Assembly: GCA_910578195.1 (NCBI GenBank) | Contig: CAJTOY010000014.1 | Location: forward strand, 1-40,335 | Length of the DNA: 40,335 nucleotides | Origin: an uncultured Christensenella sp. | Lineage (GTDB): Bacteria; Bacillota; Clostridia; Christensenellales; Borkfalkiaceae | Direction: 5' to 3' | Shown here: positions 14,659 through 23,985 of the stretch, one piece after another | Numbering within the stretch: position 1 is the first letter of the stretch | Layout: each line of letters opens with the position of its first letter | Notes under the pieces: generated by a model | Seen by the model: only the letters and a program-made list of their open reading frames with translations | The model's database searches: none | Told to the model about the DNA's origin: nothing | Translations under genes and position numbers: made by a program

Positions 14659-16362
14659 TCATATCCGCGTGTCCCATCTGCCGCAAAACGCGTCGACGGG
14701 CTCCTTCGCCTTGAATTCGCTCCTTCCGAGCAGTTTTTCCACAAGATATTTCACCGTGTAATCGTTCATGCCGTAGGTGTTGATATACGTCTTGACCATA
14801 GGCACGTCGAGCAAATGGTAGGGGTTTTCGGTAGAAACGAAAACAGTCGGCACGGACTTTACAAACCGCGGCACGTTCACGCCCATAGGGTTGAGCCACT
14901 CTATCCTCACCGTCGTCTGGTTGGACTTCGTTGCGAGGTTGCAAAGATACAGTATCAAATCGTACTTGTCGACGGTCTCGGCGTATTTCGCCGTTCTGCC
15001 CTCCTTGCCGTCGTTCGGCACGAAGCGCGTCACCGAAAATCCCTCTCTTTCGAGCAGGGGTTTAATCTGTTCGAACACGCCCGAGCTGCGCGCGTAACCT
15101 ATCGCGTTTTCCCCGCTTTCGATATCGTAAACGAGAATATTTTTGATTTTCGCGCGGTCGAGGGGCAGTATGTTCTGCTTGTTTTTGACGAGCGCGATAC
15201 TGCAATCCGCGACCTCTCCGGCTATTTTTTTATGCTTCGCACAGCCGAGCGCGTTTGCCTTTTCCGCGGTGGGGATATTGTCCTTTTCGTGCAGTCCCAA
15301 AGACGCCTTCAACGCAAGAATTTTCGCGACCGCGCTATCCAGCCTTTCGGCGGTTATCACGCCGTCCTCCACGCCCTTTTTCATAAAGGCGTAATCCTCG
15401 TCGAGATTCTTCGTAAACAGAAACATGTCGCAACCCGCGGCAATGGAATACGGCACGGCTTTTTCGCGCGGCATAGCCGCGTCGAAGCCCGCCATAGTCG
15501 TCGCGTCGGTTATTATAAGTCCGTCAAACCCGAGCTTTTCCCTCAGCAAACCGCACAAAAGCTCCTTCGAAAGGGAAGCGGGCAAAATTTCCTCGTCGGA
15601 CAACGAGGGGTTAAGTAGTTTGGAGTAAGCGGGTTGCATTATGTGCCCGACCATCACGGTCTTTGCGCCGCCGTCAATCAGCGACCTGTAAATCCTGCCG
15701 TATGTCTTATCCCACTCCTCTACCGACAAGTCGTTCACCGTCGTGCAAAGGTGCTGGTCGCGCTCGTCTCTGCCGTCGCCGGGAAAATGCTTTACCGAGC
15801 ACGCCACGCCGCGCGACTGGCACTCCTTCATGTATTCGGCTGAGAAACTTAAAACCGTCTCCGCGTCCGACCCGAACGTGCGGGTGTTGGTTATGGGGTT
15901 GCGGAAATTATAGTCGATATCGACAACGGGCGCGAAGGCGTAGTTTGCGCCGACCGCAAGCCCCTCCTCCGCGCACACGGCGCCGAGCGCCGCGGCATAT
16001 TCCTTTTTGCCCGTGGCTGCGACCATCATCTGACTTCCGATTTTCGTTCCGTCGCTGCAAATACCGTTTCCGCCCGCTTCGAGATTTGCCGAAATGAGCA
16101 TGGGAAGCTTGCTTTCGGTCTGCAAAAGGCGGACGGTTTCAATCACCTTTTCTTTGGGCATCGCGCGGCACATAACGCCGCCCGCGCCTATATTTTTTGT
16201 TACTTTTTCGATAAATTCTCTGTCGGGCTCGTACGCAATCAGAAAAAACAACTGACCCGTCTTTTCCTCGGTAGACATTTTTTCGAGCGTGCCGCGAACC
16301 CATTCCACGTCTCTATCATTTAAGAAAAACGGATTAGCTTTAAACTTGTTGAAATCAATCAT
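14659..16362 (-). CDS. Glycoside hydrolase family 3, NagZ-type (beta-N-acetylglucosaminidase/phosphorylase group)
   Basis: 567 residues, no signal peptide, so cytosolic. The TIM-barrel domain carries the NagZ-type loop at 191-204 (KHFPGDGRDERDQH), keeping the Asp-His acid/base pair as D202 and H204, and the nucleophile D286 in IITDATTMAGF. The usual KHFPGHG reads KHFPGDG. A second domain (about 370-567) follows, longer than in minimal NagZ. Some enzymes with the His acid/base have been reported to use phosphate as acceptor, which is still debated. It starts 1 base after the permease stop. Substrate probably a beta-linked sugar imported by the adjacent ABC transporter. Confidence 0.85.
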   Translation of the reverse strand: MIDFNKFKANPFFLNDRDVEWVRGTLEKMSTEEKTGQLFFLIAYEPDREFIEKVTKNIGAGGVMCRAMPKEKVIETVRLLQTESKLPMLISANLEAGGNGICSDGTKIGSQMMVAATGKKEYAAALGAVCAEEGLAVGANYAFAPVVDIDYNFRNPITNTRTFGSDAETVLSFSAEYMKECQSRGVACSVKHFPGDGRDERDQHLCTTVNDLSVEEWDKTYGRIYRSLIDGGAKTVMVGHIMQPAYSKLLNPSLSDEEILPASLSKELLCGLLREKLGFDGLIITDATTMAGFDAAMPREKAVPYSIAAGCDMFLFTKNLDEDYAFMKKGVEDGVITAERLDSAVAKILALKASLGLHEKDNIPTAEKANALGCAKHKKIAGEVADCSIALVKNKQNILPLDRAKIKNILVYDIESGENAIGYARSSGVFEQIKPLLEREGFSVTRFVPNDGKEGRTAKYAETVDKYDLILYLCNLATKSNQTTVRIEWLNPMGVNVPRFVKSVPTVFVSTENPYHLLDVPMVKTYINTYGMNDYTVKYLVEKLLGRSEFKAKEPVDAFCGRWDTRI

Positions 16363-16363
16363 A

Positions 16364-17374
16364 TTATGCGCTCTTCTTTTTTAAAGTTCCCGAAAATAAT
16401 TTTTTAAACGTTGATATAATCAAATCCTGATTGGAAGTGTAAGCCATTATAACGACTATGACAACGCCCGTAATTATCGTTTGAATAGACCCGTCGATAC
16501 CCGTGCACACCATTCCGTATGTCATGACCTGCATGCCGACCGAGCCCACCCATACGCCCCACGGCATAGATGAAAACCTTGCAAGGAATAAGCCGACGAG
16601 CACGGGGCCCATTGAGGAATACATCAGCGAGGTCGAGCTTAAATTGGACGCGGGCGTCAGATTTGCCTTGCACGCGTTGAACAGCGCGGCGAAGCCGAGC
16701 AGCACTCCCACGAGAATATAGGTAAGAAATATGTTCTTTTTCTCTTTTACGCCCGAGTTGATTGAAAGCATCGAGTTGGTGCCGAGCGACCTCGTGTCAT
16801 AGCCGAACTTGGTGTGCTCCATGAGGAAATACACTACCGCCAGCACGAGGACGAGCACGATATAGCACCAGGGCGCCTGCGTAATTGCTATAATGCCGTC
16901 GTAGCGGTTGAGCTTGACGCCGCCGCCGTCGAACACGAGCTGGGAAATAGCCTCGTAAAGCATTACCACGCCGAGCGAAACAATCATGTTCGGCACGCGC
17001 AGAAATATATACAGCGCGGCTTCGAACATGGCTAAAACCACGCACGTGACTATACAGCTCAAAAGCACGACAAAGACGTTTTCGCTTATCATAAGCCCGA
17101 TATTTCCGCCTATGATTGCGCCGAGCACCGCTATCGTTCCCGTTGCGAAATCCCACCTTCCGCCCGAAAGGGGAATTGCTATCGCAAGCGCGACGAACGA
17201 GGAAAGAATACTCTGTCTGAATATGTTGTCGAAGCCGTTTGCCGAAACGAACAAGCCCGTTTTACCGCACGCGGCGGTTATTATTAAAAACAGCAACCAC
17301 ATTGCCGCGGGAAATATTAGCGTCAGCGAATACCCGACGGCTTTTTTCTTTAACTTTTTAACGTTAATTTTCAT
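16364..17374 (-). CDS. Sugar ABC transporter permease, RbsC/YtfT family (second permease)
   Basis: 336 residues with about nine or ten membrane helices, for example LIFPAAMWLLFLIITAACG, IAIPLSGGRWDFATGTIAVL and VVLAVVYFLMEHT. The segment SGGRWDFATGTIAVLGAIIG corresponds to the conserved G-x-DLS-x-G region of ribose-type permeases, with WDFATG in place of IDLSVG. Its N-terminus is basic (KINVKKLKKKA). It pairs with the other permease gene (18663-19673) to form a heterodimeric channel, as in the E. coli YtfT/YjfF galactofuranose system. It follows the binding-protein gene and an intercistronic hairpin. Confidence 0.85.
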   Translation of the reverse strand: MKINVKKLKKKAVGYSLTLIFPAAMWLLFLIITAACGKTGLFVSANGFDNIFRQSILSSFVALAIAIPLSGGRWDFATGTIAVLGAIIGGNIGLMISENVFVVLLSCIVTCVVLAMFEAALYIFLRVPNMIVSLGVVMLYEAISQLVFDGGGVKLNRYDGIIAITQAPWCYIVLVLVLAVVYFLMEHTKFGYDTRSLGTNSMLSINSGVKEKKNIFLTYILVGVLLGFAALFNACKANLTPASNLSSTSLMYSSMGPVLVGLFLARFSSMPWGVWVGSVGMQVMTYGMVCTGIDGSIQTIITGVVIVVIMAYTSNQDLIISTFKKLFSGTLKKKSA

Positions 17375-17397
17375 AACGGTTCCCCCTCCGCCTTACA

Positions 17398-17423
17398 CGC
17401 ATATCCGCAGTTGCGGATATGCG
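17398..17423 (-). other. Intercistronic hairpin between binding-protein and permease genes
   Basis: Perfect stem of about 12 pairs, CGCATATCCGCA with TGCGGATATGCG, without a T-run on the minus strand. Such hairpins commonly stabilise the mRNA end of a binding-protein gene and lower downstream expression. It lies 18 bases after the binding-protein stop. Confidence 0.65.
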
Positions 17424-17440
17424 CCGACGGATATTTTTAA

Positions 17441-18640
17441 TTAAGCGGTTCTTGCAGCCTTTATCTGTGCAAGATTTTTGGTCGTCAGCTTGGTAAGCTG
17501 TTCCCACGTCGCGTTCTCGTTGAAGGTGAGCATGCACTGTTTGAGTTCTTCGTTGGTTATGGGTCCGTTCGCCTTGTCGCCTACGACGTAGGTCTTGAAG
17601 TCGTCCACTTCCGCAACGGTGGTTAAAATCGAGTAATCGGCTGCGCCGTCCGCGCCGTTGTACTGATAGTACTCGCTGTTTGCCGCCGCTCTGTCCTTGT
17701 ACCACGCTTCGCCGTTCGATTCGAGCGCGTCGTAAGCCCTTGCGAACATGCTCGCCATGCACTGAACGTAGTTGTTCGTTCCCGCGGCAAGGAGGTTGCC
17801 GCTCTGCATATAGGTCGCCACGTCGTCGGTGTAGCCGAGGGCGAGAAGCTTGACGTCGTTGTGTCCGCCGTTACGGAGCGCGGGAAGAACGTAATCCATG
17901 CCCGAGCCCATGCCGACAACCACTTCGATATCCGAGTGAGCGGTGAACATTGCGGTCACGGTCGCCTCGCACATTTCCTGCGTGAACATAAAGTACCAGT
18001 AATCGCCCTTATAGTTGAAGGGGAAATCCATGGGCTCGTTGCCCGCGGAATAAACGGTCTTGGTTTCGTTTAAATCGGTTGTGAATTGATTGAAAAGGGT
18101 CGTGCCGTCTACGAATGCGAAGGGCGGGAAGGAAATGCCCGCAATCTTCGTGTACTCGGTGCCGTTGACTACGTTTGCGAATATCGTGCCTGCCGCCGCG
18201 GGATTGCCGCCGAACTGCTTGACGCCGCCGAGGTAATACTTGCTTTGAAGCTTTGCGGCGGAAATCTGGGTGGTCTGCGTATCGCCGAGAATGAGCCCGT
18301 AATATACGCCCGCCGCCTCGCATTTTTCGATGCAGGTGTCTATTGCGGTGTTATAGCCGCTGAAAATCGCGTTACAGCCCTGATTGAGACAGGATTCCAA
18401 CCCTTGGATATGCGCGTCGTCGTCCGAGCCGACCGAAACGTATACGAAGTCGACGTCGAAATCCTTTTCGAGATAGTCTCCGTATTCCTTAATCTGTTTA
18501 CCCTGAATATCGGTAAAGTTATAGAGAAGCACGCCGATTTTGTATTTGGCGTTGTTCGCGCAGCCCGCAACGGCGAAAACCGACGCGAAGCACGCAATGG
18601 CAACTATTAAAGTTGCAAGTTTGACAAAAAGTTTCTTCAT
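17441..18640 (-). CDS. Sugar-binding lipoprotein of an ABC transporter
   Basis: 399 residues. The signal peptide ends at lipobox AVAGC with C27 as the lipid anchor. The mature protein is a type-1 periplasmic binding protein: KIGVLLYNFTDIQGKQIKEY at the start, GCNAIFSGYNTAIDTCIEKC, VVVGMGSGMDYVLPALRNGG and VKLLALGYTDDVATYMQSG. It captures the substrate outside the cell for the two permeases beside it. AAGGAGATATATT before the ATG is a strong ribosome site. The family includes ribose, galactose and galactofuranose binders, so the exact ligand is open. Confidence 0.9.
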   Translation of the reverse strand: MKKLFVKLATLIVAIACFASVFAVAGCANNAKYKIGVLLYNFTDIQGKQIKEYGDYLEKDFDVDFVYVSVGSDDDAHIQGLESCLNQGCNAIFSGYNTAIDTCIEKCEAAGVYYGLILGDTQTTQISAAKLQSKYYLGGVKQFGGNPAAAGTIFANVVNGTEYTKIAGISFPPFAFVDGTTLFNQFTTDLNETKTVYSAGNEPMDFPFNYKGDYWYFMFTQEMCEATVTAMFTAHSDIEVVVGMGSGMDYVLPALRNGGHNDVKLLALGYTDDVATYMQSGNLLAAGTNNYVQCMASMFARAYDALESNGEAWYKDRAAANSEYYQYNGADGAADYSILTTVAEVDDFKTYVVGDKANGPITNEELKQCMLTFNENATWEQLTKLTTKNLAQIKAARTA

Positions 18641-18662
18641 AATATATCTCCTTATTTATTTT

Positions 18663-19673
18663 TTATCTTGGCATAGCTTTTATGGTCGACGGACGGCGCA
18701 AGGTCGTCGCAATCATAACTATAAATATAACGCTCTTGATAATAAGCACATACGCGTCCGCAAGCCCGAGCTGCGACAAGCCGTTTGTCAATATAACGTA
18801 GGTTACCGAGCCGACGACCGCCGCGCTCATTCTCGATTTACTGCCGCCCGAAAGAAGCATGCCGCCGAGAATCAAAGCTATCATTATATCCATTTCTCTG
18901 CCTTGCCCGAAATTCTGGGTTACGCTGTTTGTGCGCGCGAGGTAGAACATTGTGGCAAGCCCCACGCACGCACCCGCGATTGCGTAGCTTATATATCTGA
19001 CCTTATTAACCTTCGCGCCCGACTGAACCGCCGAAAGCGGGTTGTCGCCTATCGCCCTGTCGTACTTGCCGAACGAGGTGTACGAGAACACCACCCAGCC
19101 CGCGACGGCGACTAAAATCACGCAGATTATCATGAACCACTGCTCGCGGAAAAGCGCAAGCGCCGAGGTGTCGTCCAGCTTATAGCCGCTCATTGTTTTG
19201 GAAACGAGGTAGGTTACGATTCCCCTCGCCGTGAACATTATCGCAAGCGAGCCTATCGTGCTCATTATCTTGAATTTTATCGACACGAAGATATTGAACA
19301 GATAGAACGCGAGGCACAGCGCGACGCTGGTCAACAGCGCGACCGCCACTCCGCCCGCCGTACAGCCCAGCCCGTTTATGACGAATATCGAAACGAGCGC
19401 GCTGAGCGCGAGCACAGCGCCCGACGATATGTCGAAGTTGCCGTGCGCGAATATGAACGTCATTCCCACGCAGAGGATTATCAGCGGGGTGAGCTGGCTC
19501 AAAATGGAATTCACGCTGAACGAGGAAAAAATTCTTCCCCCCGTCGCCGCGGCGAATATAATCACTACCAGCGCTAAAAGTCCGTATCTTATCACGGTGC
19601 TTCTGTTGGTCTTGGCAAAACGCAGAACGGTTCCGAGCTTTTCTCTCCCCGTCGATTTCATTTCCTTTTCCAT
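18663..19673 (-). CDS. Sugar ABC transporter permease, RbsC/YjfF family (first permease)
   Basis: 336 residues, about ten membrane helices. The N-terminal cytosolic part is polar (STGREKLGTVLRFAKTNRST). The family motif is clear: FAHGNFDISSGAVLALSALV, and LGGMLLSGGSKSRMSAAVVG near the C-terminus corresponds to the conserved ATP-site-coupling region. It lies between the ATPase gene (11-base gap) and the binding-protein gene. The operon order ATPase, permease, binding protein, permease suggests a two-permease transporter. Confidence 0.9.
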   Translation of the reverse strand: MEKEMKSTGREKLGTVLRFAKTNRSTVIRYGLLALVVIIFAAATGGRIFSSFSVNSILSQLTPLIILCVGMTFIFAHGNFDISSGAVLALSALVSIFVINGLGCTAGGVAVALLTSVALCLAFYLFNIFVSIKFKIMSTIGSLAIMFTARGIVTYLVSKTMSGYKLDDTSALALFREQWFMIICVILVAVAGWVVFSYTSFGKYDRAIGDNPLSAVQSGAKVNKVRYISYAIAGACVGLATMFYLARTNSVTQNFGQGREMDIMIALILGGMLLSGGSKSRMSAAVVGSVTYVILTNGLSQLGLADAYVLIIKSVIFIVMIATTLRRPSTIKAMPR

Positions 19674-19684
19674 ATCGCACCGCC

Positions 19685-21334
19685 TTATATCATATAGTTG
19701 ATAACATCCGTATCGCGCAGATTTTCATTGCGGACGAACTCTTTCGTGATTTCTCCGTCCTTCATTATAAGAAGTCTGTCGCTCATGCCGATAAGCTCGG
19801 GCATTTCTTCGGAAATTATCAATATAGCGTAATTTTGTTTTTTGAGCTCGTAGAGAAGCCGGTACATCGTGGTTTTCACGCCGACGTCAACCCCGCGCGT
19901 GGGCGAGTCGAAAACGAGTATTCTCGAACGGTTGCCAATCCACTTCCCGAAGGAAACCTTTTGCTTGTTCCCGCCCGACAGCTCGCGCACGAGCTGGTTG
20001 GGCGACGAGCACTTTATTTTCAGTCCCTCGACCTGCTCGTCGGTGAACACCCCTTCGCGCGCGGAGGGTATCAGTCCGAACACGTTCAAAAGACCCGACG
20101 CCGAGAGGCAGAGATTTTCGCGTATGGTCGCGGCGGTTATCAGCGTCTCCTTGTCGCGGTCCTTCGCGATATAGCCTATCCCCGCGGCGAATGCCGAGCC
20201 GATATTTTTGATTTCGTAGCTCGTCACGGGCTTGTCCACGCTCAGCCCCGCAAGGTCTGTCTGCGGCTTTTCCCCGCCCTTGCCGAACAGCTTCTTTATT
20301 CTGTAACCGCTCAGCTTTACGGTGTCCTTAAAGCGTTTGAGGTGGATTGCCCGCCTCTCGCGCATATTCGGCTTTTCGGGCGCGTACGCGGTGACCTTGC
20401 CCGAAACAAGCTTTTCCATGCCGAAAAACAGCTTGCCTATCTCGTGCATGCCGCTGCCCGACAGTCCGCCTATGCCGACTATTTCGCCCTTGTGCACCTT
20501 GATATTTATGTTTTTCAAATTCGCAGTCGTGACGTTTTCGGCGCAAAGCGCGACCTCGTCGCTGCACGACGGGTCGTAGTCCGAGCGGTAATAATTCCCC
20601 TCTATCTTTCTGCCGACCATCGTCTGCTTTATCTTGTCCTCGTCGAACTCGCTTTTGTCCATCTTCGCGATATACTGACCGTCGCGCAGAACTATCAGCT
20701 CGTCGCACGTCTCCATAAGCTCGGGCAAATCGTGCGAGATAAACAGCACCGCCTTTCCCTCTTCGGAAAACCTTCGCATTATCTCGTGGATTTTGTCTCT
20801 GCCGTCCTGCGAAAGCGCGGTCGTCGTCTCGTCGACAATCAGAAGCTGCGGGTCGTAATAAAGCGTTTTCGCAATTTCGACCATTTTTCTTATTTCGAAA
20901 TTGTACGCCGCCGCGGGCAGGGTGACGTCTATATCCAGCCCCACAAGCGCCAAAGCGCGCCGCGCCTCCTCTTCCAGCTTACCGCGGTTGACCACCCCGA
21001 ACCTCGCGAACTTGCTTTCCTCGCCGAGAAAAATATTCTCCGCGACCGAAATGTAGTCGACCGTACCCGCCTCCTGCACAATCATGCCGACGCCGTGCTT
21101 GCGCGCGTCGCCGGGGTCGGAGGGCTTGTAGGGCTGACCCTTCAAAAACATTTCGCCCGAGGTTATGGAATGAATTCCGCTGATCATAGACGACACGGTC
21201 GACTTGCCCGAACCGTTTTCGCCTATCAGCCCGAGCACTTTGCCGAGCTCGATTTTGATGTTTACGCCGTCAACCGCCACAACCTCGCCGAAGCGCTTTG
21301 TCAGTTCACGGGTTTCAATGAAAATTTCCCCCAT
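19685..21334 (-). CDS. Sugar ABC transporter ATP-binding protein, RbsA type
   Basis: 549 residues, two ATPase domains. Domain 1 has Walker A GENGSGKST and Walker B LLIVDETTTALS, but at the signature position it reads AAYNFEIRKMVEIAK, with no LSGGQ. Domain 2 has a degenerate Walker A (GLSGSGMHEIG) but an intact signature, LSGGNKQKVSFGKW, then ILVFDSPTRGVDVG. This split is typical of the family, though the domain-1 signature is more worn than usual. About 50 extra residues (KRFKDTVKLSGYRIKKLFGK region) sit in domain 2, making it longer than the usual ~500. First gene of the operon, divergent from the AraC/GH39 regulator. Confidence 0.9.
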   Translation of the reverse strand: MGEIFIETRELTKRFGEVVAVDGVNIKIELGKVLGLIGENGSGKSTVSSMISGIHSITSGEMFLKGQPYKPSDPGDARKHGVGMIVQEAGTVDYISVAENIFLGEESKFARFGVVNRGKLEEEARRALALVGLDIDVTLPAAAYNFEIRKMVEIAKTLYYDPQLLIVDETTTALSQDGRDKIHEIMRRFSEEGKAVLFISHDLPELMETCDELIVLRDGQYIAKMDKSEFDEDKIKQTMVGRKIEGNYYRSDYDPSCSDEVALCAENVTTANLKNINIKVHKGEIVGIGGLSGSGMHEIGKLFFGMEKLVSGKVTAYAPEKPNMRERRAIHLKRFKDTVKLSGYRIKKLFGKGGEKPQTDLAGLSVDKPVTSYEIKNIGSAFAAGIGYIAKDRDKETLITAATIRENLCLSASGLLNVFGLIPSAREGVFTDEQVEGLKIKCSSPNQLVRELSGGNKQKVSFGKWIGNRSRILVFDSPTRGVDVGVKTTMYRLLYELKKQNYAILIISEEMPELIGMSDRLLIMKDGEITKEFVRNENLRDTDVINYMI

Positions 21335-21394
21335 ATGTCCGTACCTCTGTTATTGTAATTATTGTACCAGATATATCCAAACAAAAAAATACAT

Positions 21395-21442
21395 TTTATA
21401 GTTTAGTTTTATGTAAAATTTTTATCTTAAACACGCTATAAA
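21395..21442. repeat. Inverted repeat in the ABC/regulator intergenic region
   Basis: TTTATAG (21395-21401) and CTATAAA (21436-21442) face each other in the AT-rich space between the divergent operon and regulator. It is a candidate operator for the AraC-type protein, but AraC sites are usually direct repeats, so this is tentative. Confidence 0.3.
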
Positions 21443-21463
21443 CAGCTATTTTTTATCAGACGC

Positions 21464-21492
21464 TTGACTTTACCGCTAAAATTGTGTAAAAT
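21464..21492 (+). promoter_or_regulatory. Promoter of the AraC/GH39 gene
   Basis: TTGACT (21464-21469), a 17-base spacer, TAAAAT (21487-21492). ACGGAGG and the ATG follow about 30 bases later. Confidence 0.8.
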
Positions 21493-21531
21493 TTACTCAA
21501 AATATGTTAAATTTTATATACGGAGGCAATT

Positions 21532-23985
21532 ATGGAACACAGACACGAGGTCGTCAACTTCCCCGACAACTCGCCCGTTAAAATATTCATACATAAGCTC
21601 GGCGACGTGAACATGCACTGGCACCGCTCAATCGAGCTGTTGTACATAGTCAAGGGCGAGGTTAAGGTGACCGCGGGCGGTAATTTGCACACGCTATCCG
21701 ACGACGATGTCATTTTAATTAACTCGCAAGTTCCGCACTCCCTCTACGCCGAGGACGCGACCATGATTGCCGTGCAAATCAAGCTCGACTTATTATCGGT
21801 TATTCCCGACAAGATTAAAAACTATTCCTTCGAGTGCGCCTCCGACGGCGAGGATAAGGAAAAATTTCTGACCGTGAAGCACTGCATAGCCAGCCTTCTG
21901 AAGTTCAACGTCGAAAGCAGCAGCTATTCGGGGCTTATAAACGTCTCGCTTTGCTACAAGCTGATGTACGAGCTGTATAACAACTTTATAAACCCGCAAG
22001 GCAAAACGACCGAGGGACAGACCGAACAGCTTTCGCGACTGAACGTGCTCCTCGGCTATATCAACGAAAACTTTTCGGACAACCTCAACCTCGACAAGCT
22101 GGCGGAAACCGTCAACGTGTCGCCCGCGTACCTCTCGAAGTCCTTCAAGCAGTTAATGGGCATGACCGTCAGCGACTACATAAAGAACATAAGGTTGCAC
22201 CAGGCGACCATACTTTTAAGCGGCACAGGGGACGGCGTCGAGCTGATTTGCGAAAAGTGCGGCTTCCCGAACACCCACTCGTTTTTGGCGGCGTTCAAGG
22301 AAAAATATGCAACTCTACCCAGCCGCTGGCGCAAGGAGAACAAGGGCGGCTCGAAAATAATCGACGACCCCGAGCGGTCTATCGGCTACCGCGTCACCAA
22401 CTCCGCGATACTTTACAGCAGTGTGACCGACTTCATTATGAAGTACGCCGACGCAACCGTCTCCCCAACCCCTCCGCCCGTCAAATTCCCCGAGAACGTA
22501 ATCGCCCTCGACGGCGAAAAACCTATACGCAGCGTCGAGCGGACGTTCATAGGCGTCAGCCGCGCGAGGGAGCTTTTGTTCGAGCCCGTGCGCAAAATGC
22601 TTGCCGAACTTCAAGCAGAGGTCAAGTTCAAATTCGTCAAAATGCACTCTATTTTCGACGACGACATGATGGTGTACAGCGAATTCGACGGCAAGCCGCA
22701 CTATAATTTCAATCTTTTGGACAACGTTTTCGACTTCCTTCTCTCGATTAACTTGAAGCCCTTCGTCCAGCTTTCGTTTATGCCCTCGGCGCTGGCGGCG
22801 CAAAAGGACAAGACTACTTTCTATGCGAACGTAATCACCTCGCCGCCCAAGGATATAAACCGCTGGAATTGTCTTGTCGACAAATTCGTACGGCATTTAA
22901 TCGACAGATACGGAAAAAGCGAGGTCGAAAGCTGGCCGTTCGCGGTCTGGAACGAGCCGTTCACCTCGCAGAAAATTTTCGGGTTCGCGCGCAAGGAGGA
23001 ATATTTCAACCTCTTCGTGAATTCTTACAACGCGATTAAAAACGTCGACGGCGAAATAAAAGTCGGCGGACCCTCGCACTTCGCCGCGTACGGAAAGGAC
23101 AACAGACTTTTAAGAGAGTTTATCGAGTGGACGATAAGAAACGGCTGTCCGCCCGACTTTATCGACTTGCACTATTACGACACAGATATGACAAGGCTGT
23201 ATCTCGACAAGGAGGGAATAAAAGTTTCCACCCAGCTATCCCCGCGCGCGGGCACGTTCGGGGAGGAAATGGGCAAGATAAAGGCGTCGGTCAAGGATTT
23301 GCCGATATATCTCACCGAGTGGAACTCCACCACATCGCACCGCGATTTGCTTTCGGACACATGCTTCAAGTCGGCGTATATAGTAAAAAACATTTTAGAC
23401 AACTACGACAAGATTGACGCGGGCGGATACTGGCTGTTGACCGACCTGCACGAAGAAAGCTTGTTGGAGGACAAGCTTTTCCACGGCGGGCTGGGAATGT
23501 TCACGGTTAACGGCATAAAAAAGCCCGCATATTTCGCGTACCTCTTCCTCTCGAAGCTGGGCGACAAACTTCTGGCGAAGGGCGACGGCTATTTTGTAAC
23601 CGAAAAAGACGGCAAAGTCATAATGTTACTGTATAACTACTCGCACTACTCCGCCGCATATTCCGAGGAGGTGGGAATTAACGTAAGCTATACCGACAGA
23701 TACTCCGTTTTCCCCGACAGCGGAATAAAAGAATTCAGCTTTTCCCTCCCGACAACGGGCAAGAAGCTGATTGTACAGCGCATTGTGAACAGAGAACACG
23801 GCTCCGCGTTCGACAACTTTATTTCCATGGGCGCGGTCGAGCCCCTCTCTTCTGAGGAAGCCGCGTATCTCAAAAACGTGACCGAGCCGAAAATAATAAA
23901 GGAAATTTCGGACGAAGTAAATTTAAGCGTCTGCTTGCAACCCCTCGAAATAAGGCTTATCGAAATTATCCCGCAACTTTATTGA
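21532..23985 (+). CDS. AraC-family regulator fused to a GH39-type glycosidase domain
   Basis: 817 residues, no signal peptide, so intracellular. Residues 1-100 are an AraC-type cupin sensor (NMHWHRSIELLYIVKGE). Residues about 170-268 are the two-helix-turn-helix DNA-binding domain (NLNLDKLAETVNVSPAYLSK, then GFPNTHSFLAAFKEKY). The remaining ~530 residues form a GH39 (beta-xylosidase type) TIM barrel with acid/base E475 in VWNEPF and nucleophile E596 in LTEWN, followed by a beta domain. Both catalytic glutamates are present, so the barrel may bind or cut the inducer. It is divergent from the sugar operon and is its likely activator. Confidence 0.9.
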   Translation: MEHRHEVVNFPDNSPVKIFIHKLGDVNMHWHRSIELLYIVKGEVKVTAGGNLHTLSDDDVILINSQVPHSLYAEDATMIAVQIKLDLLSVIPDKIKNYSFECASDGEDKEKFLTVKHCIASLLKFNVESSSYSGLINVSLCYKLMYELYNNFINPQGKTTEGQTEQLSRLNVLLGYINENFSDNLNLDKLAETVNVSPAYLSKSFKQLMGMTVSDYIKNIRLHQATILLSGTGDGVELICEKCGFPNTHSFLAAFKEKYATLPSRWRKENKGGSKIIDDPERSIGYRVTNSAILYSSVTDFIMKYADATVSPTPPPVKFPENVIALDGEKPIRSVERTFIGVSRARELLFEPVRKMLAELQAEVKFKFVKMHSIFDDDMMVYSEFDGKPHYNFNLLDNVFDFLLSINLKPFVQLSFMPSALAAQKDKTTFYANVITSPPKDINRWNCLVDKFVRHLIDRYGKSEVESWPFAVWNEPFTSQKIFGFARKEEYFNLFVNSYNAIKNVDGEIKVGGPSHFAAYGKDNRLLREFIEWTIRNGCPPDFIDLHYYDTDMTRLYLDKEGIKVSTQLSPRAGTFGEEMGKIKASVKDLPIYLTEWNSTTSHRDLLSDTCFKSAYIVKNILDNYDKIDAGGYWLLTDLHEESLLEDKLFHGGLGMFTVNGIKKPAYFAYLFLSKLGDKLLAKGDGYFVTEKDGKVIMLLYNYSHYSAAYSEEVGINVSYTDRYSVFPDSGIKEFSFSLPTTGKKLIVQRIVNREHGSAFDNFISMGAVEPLSSEEAAYLKNVTEPKIIKEISDEVNLSVCLQPLEIRLIEIIPQLY

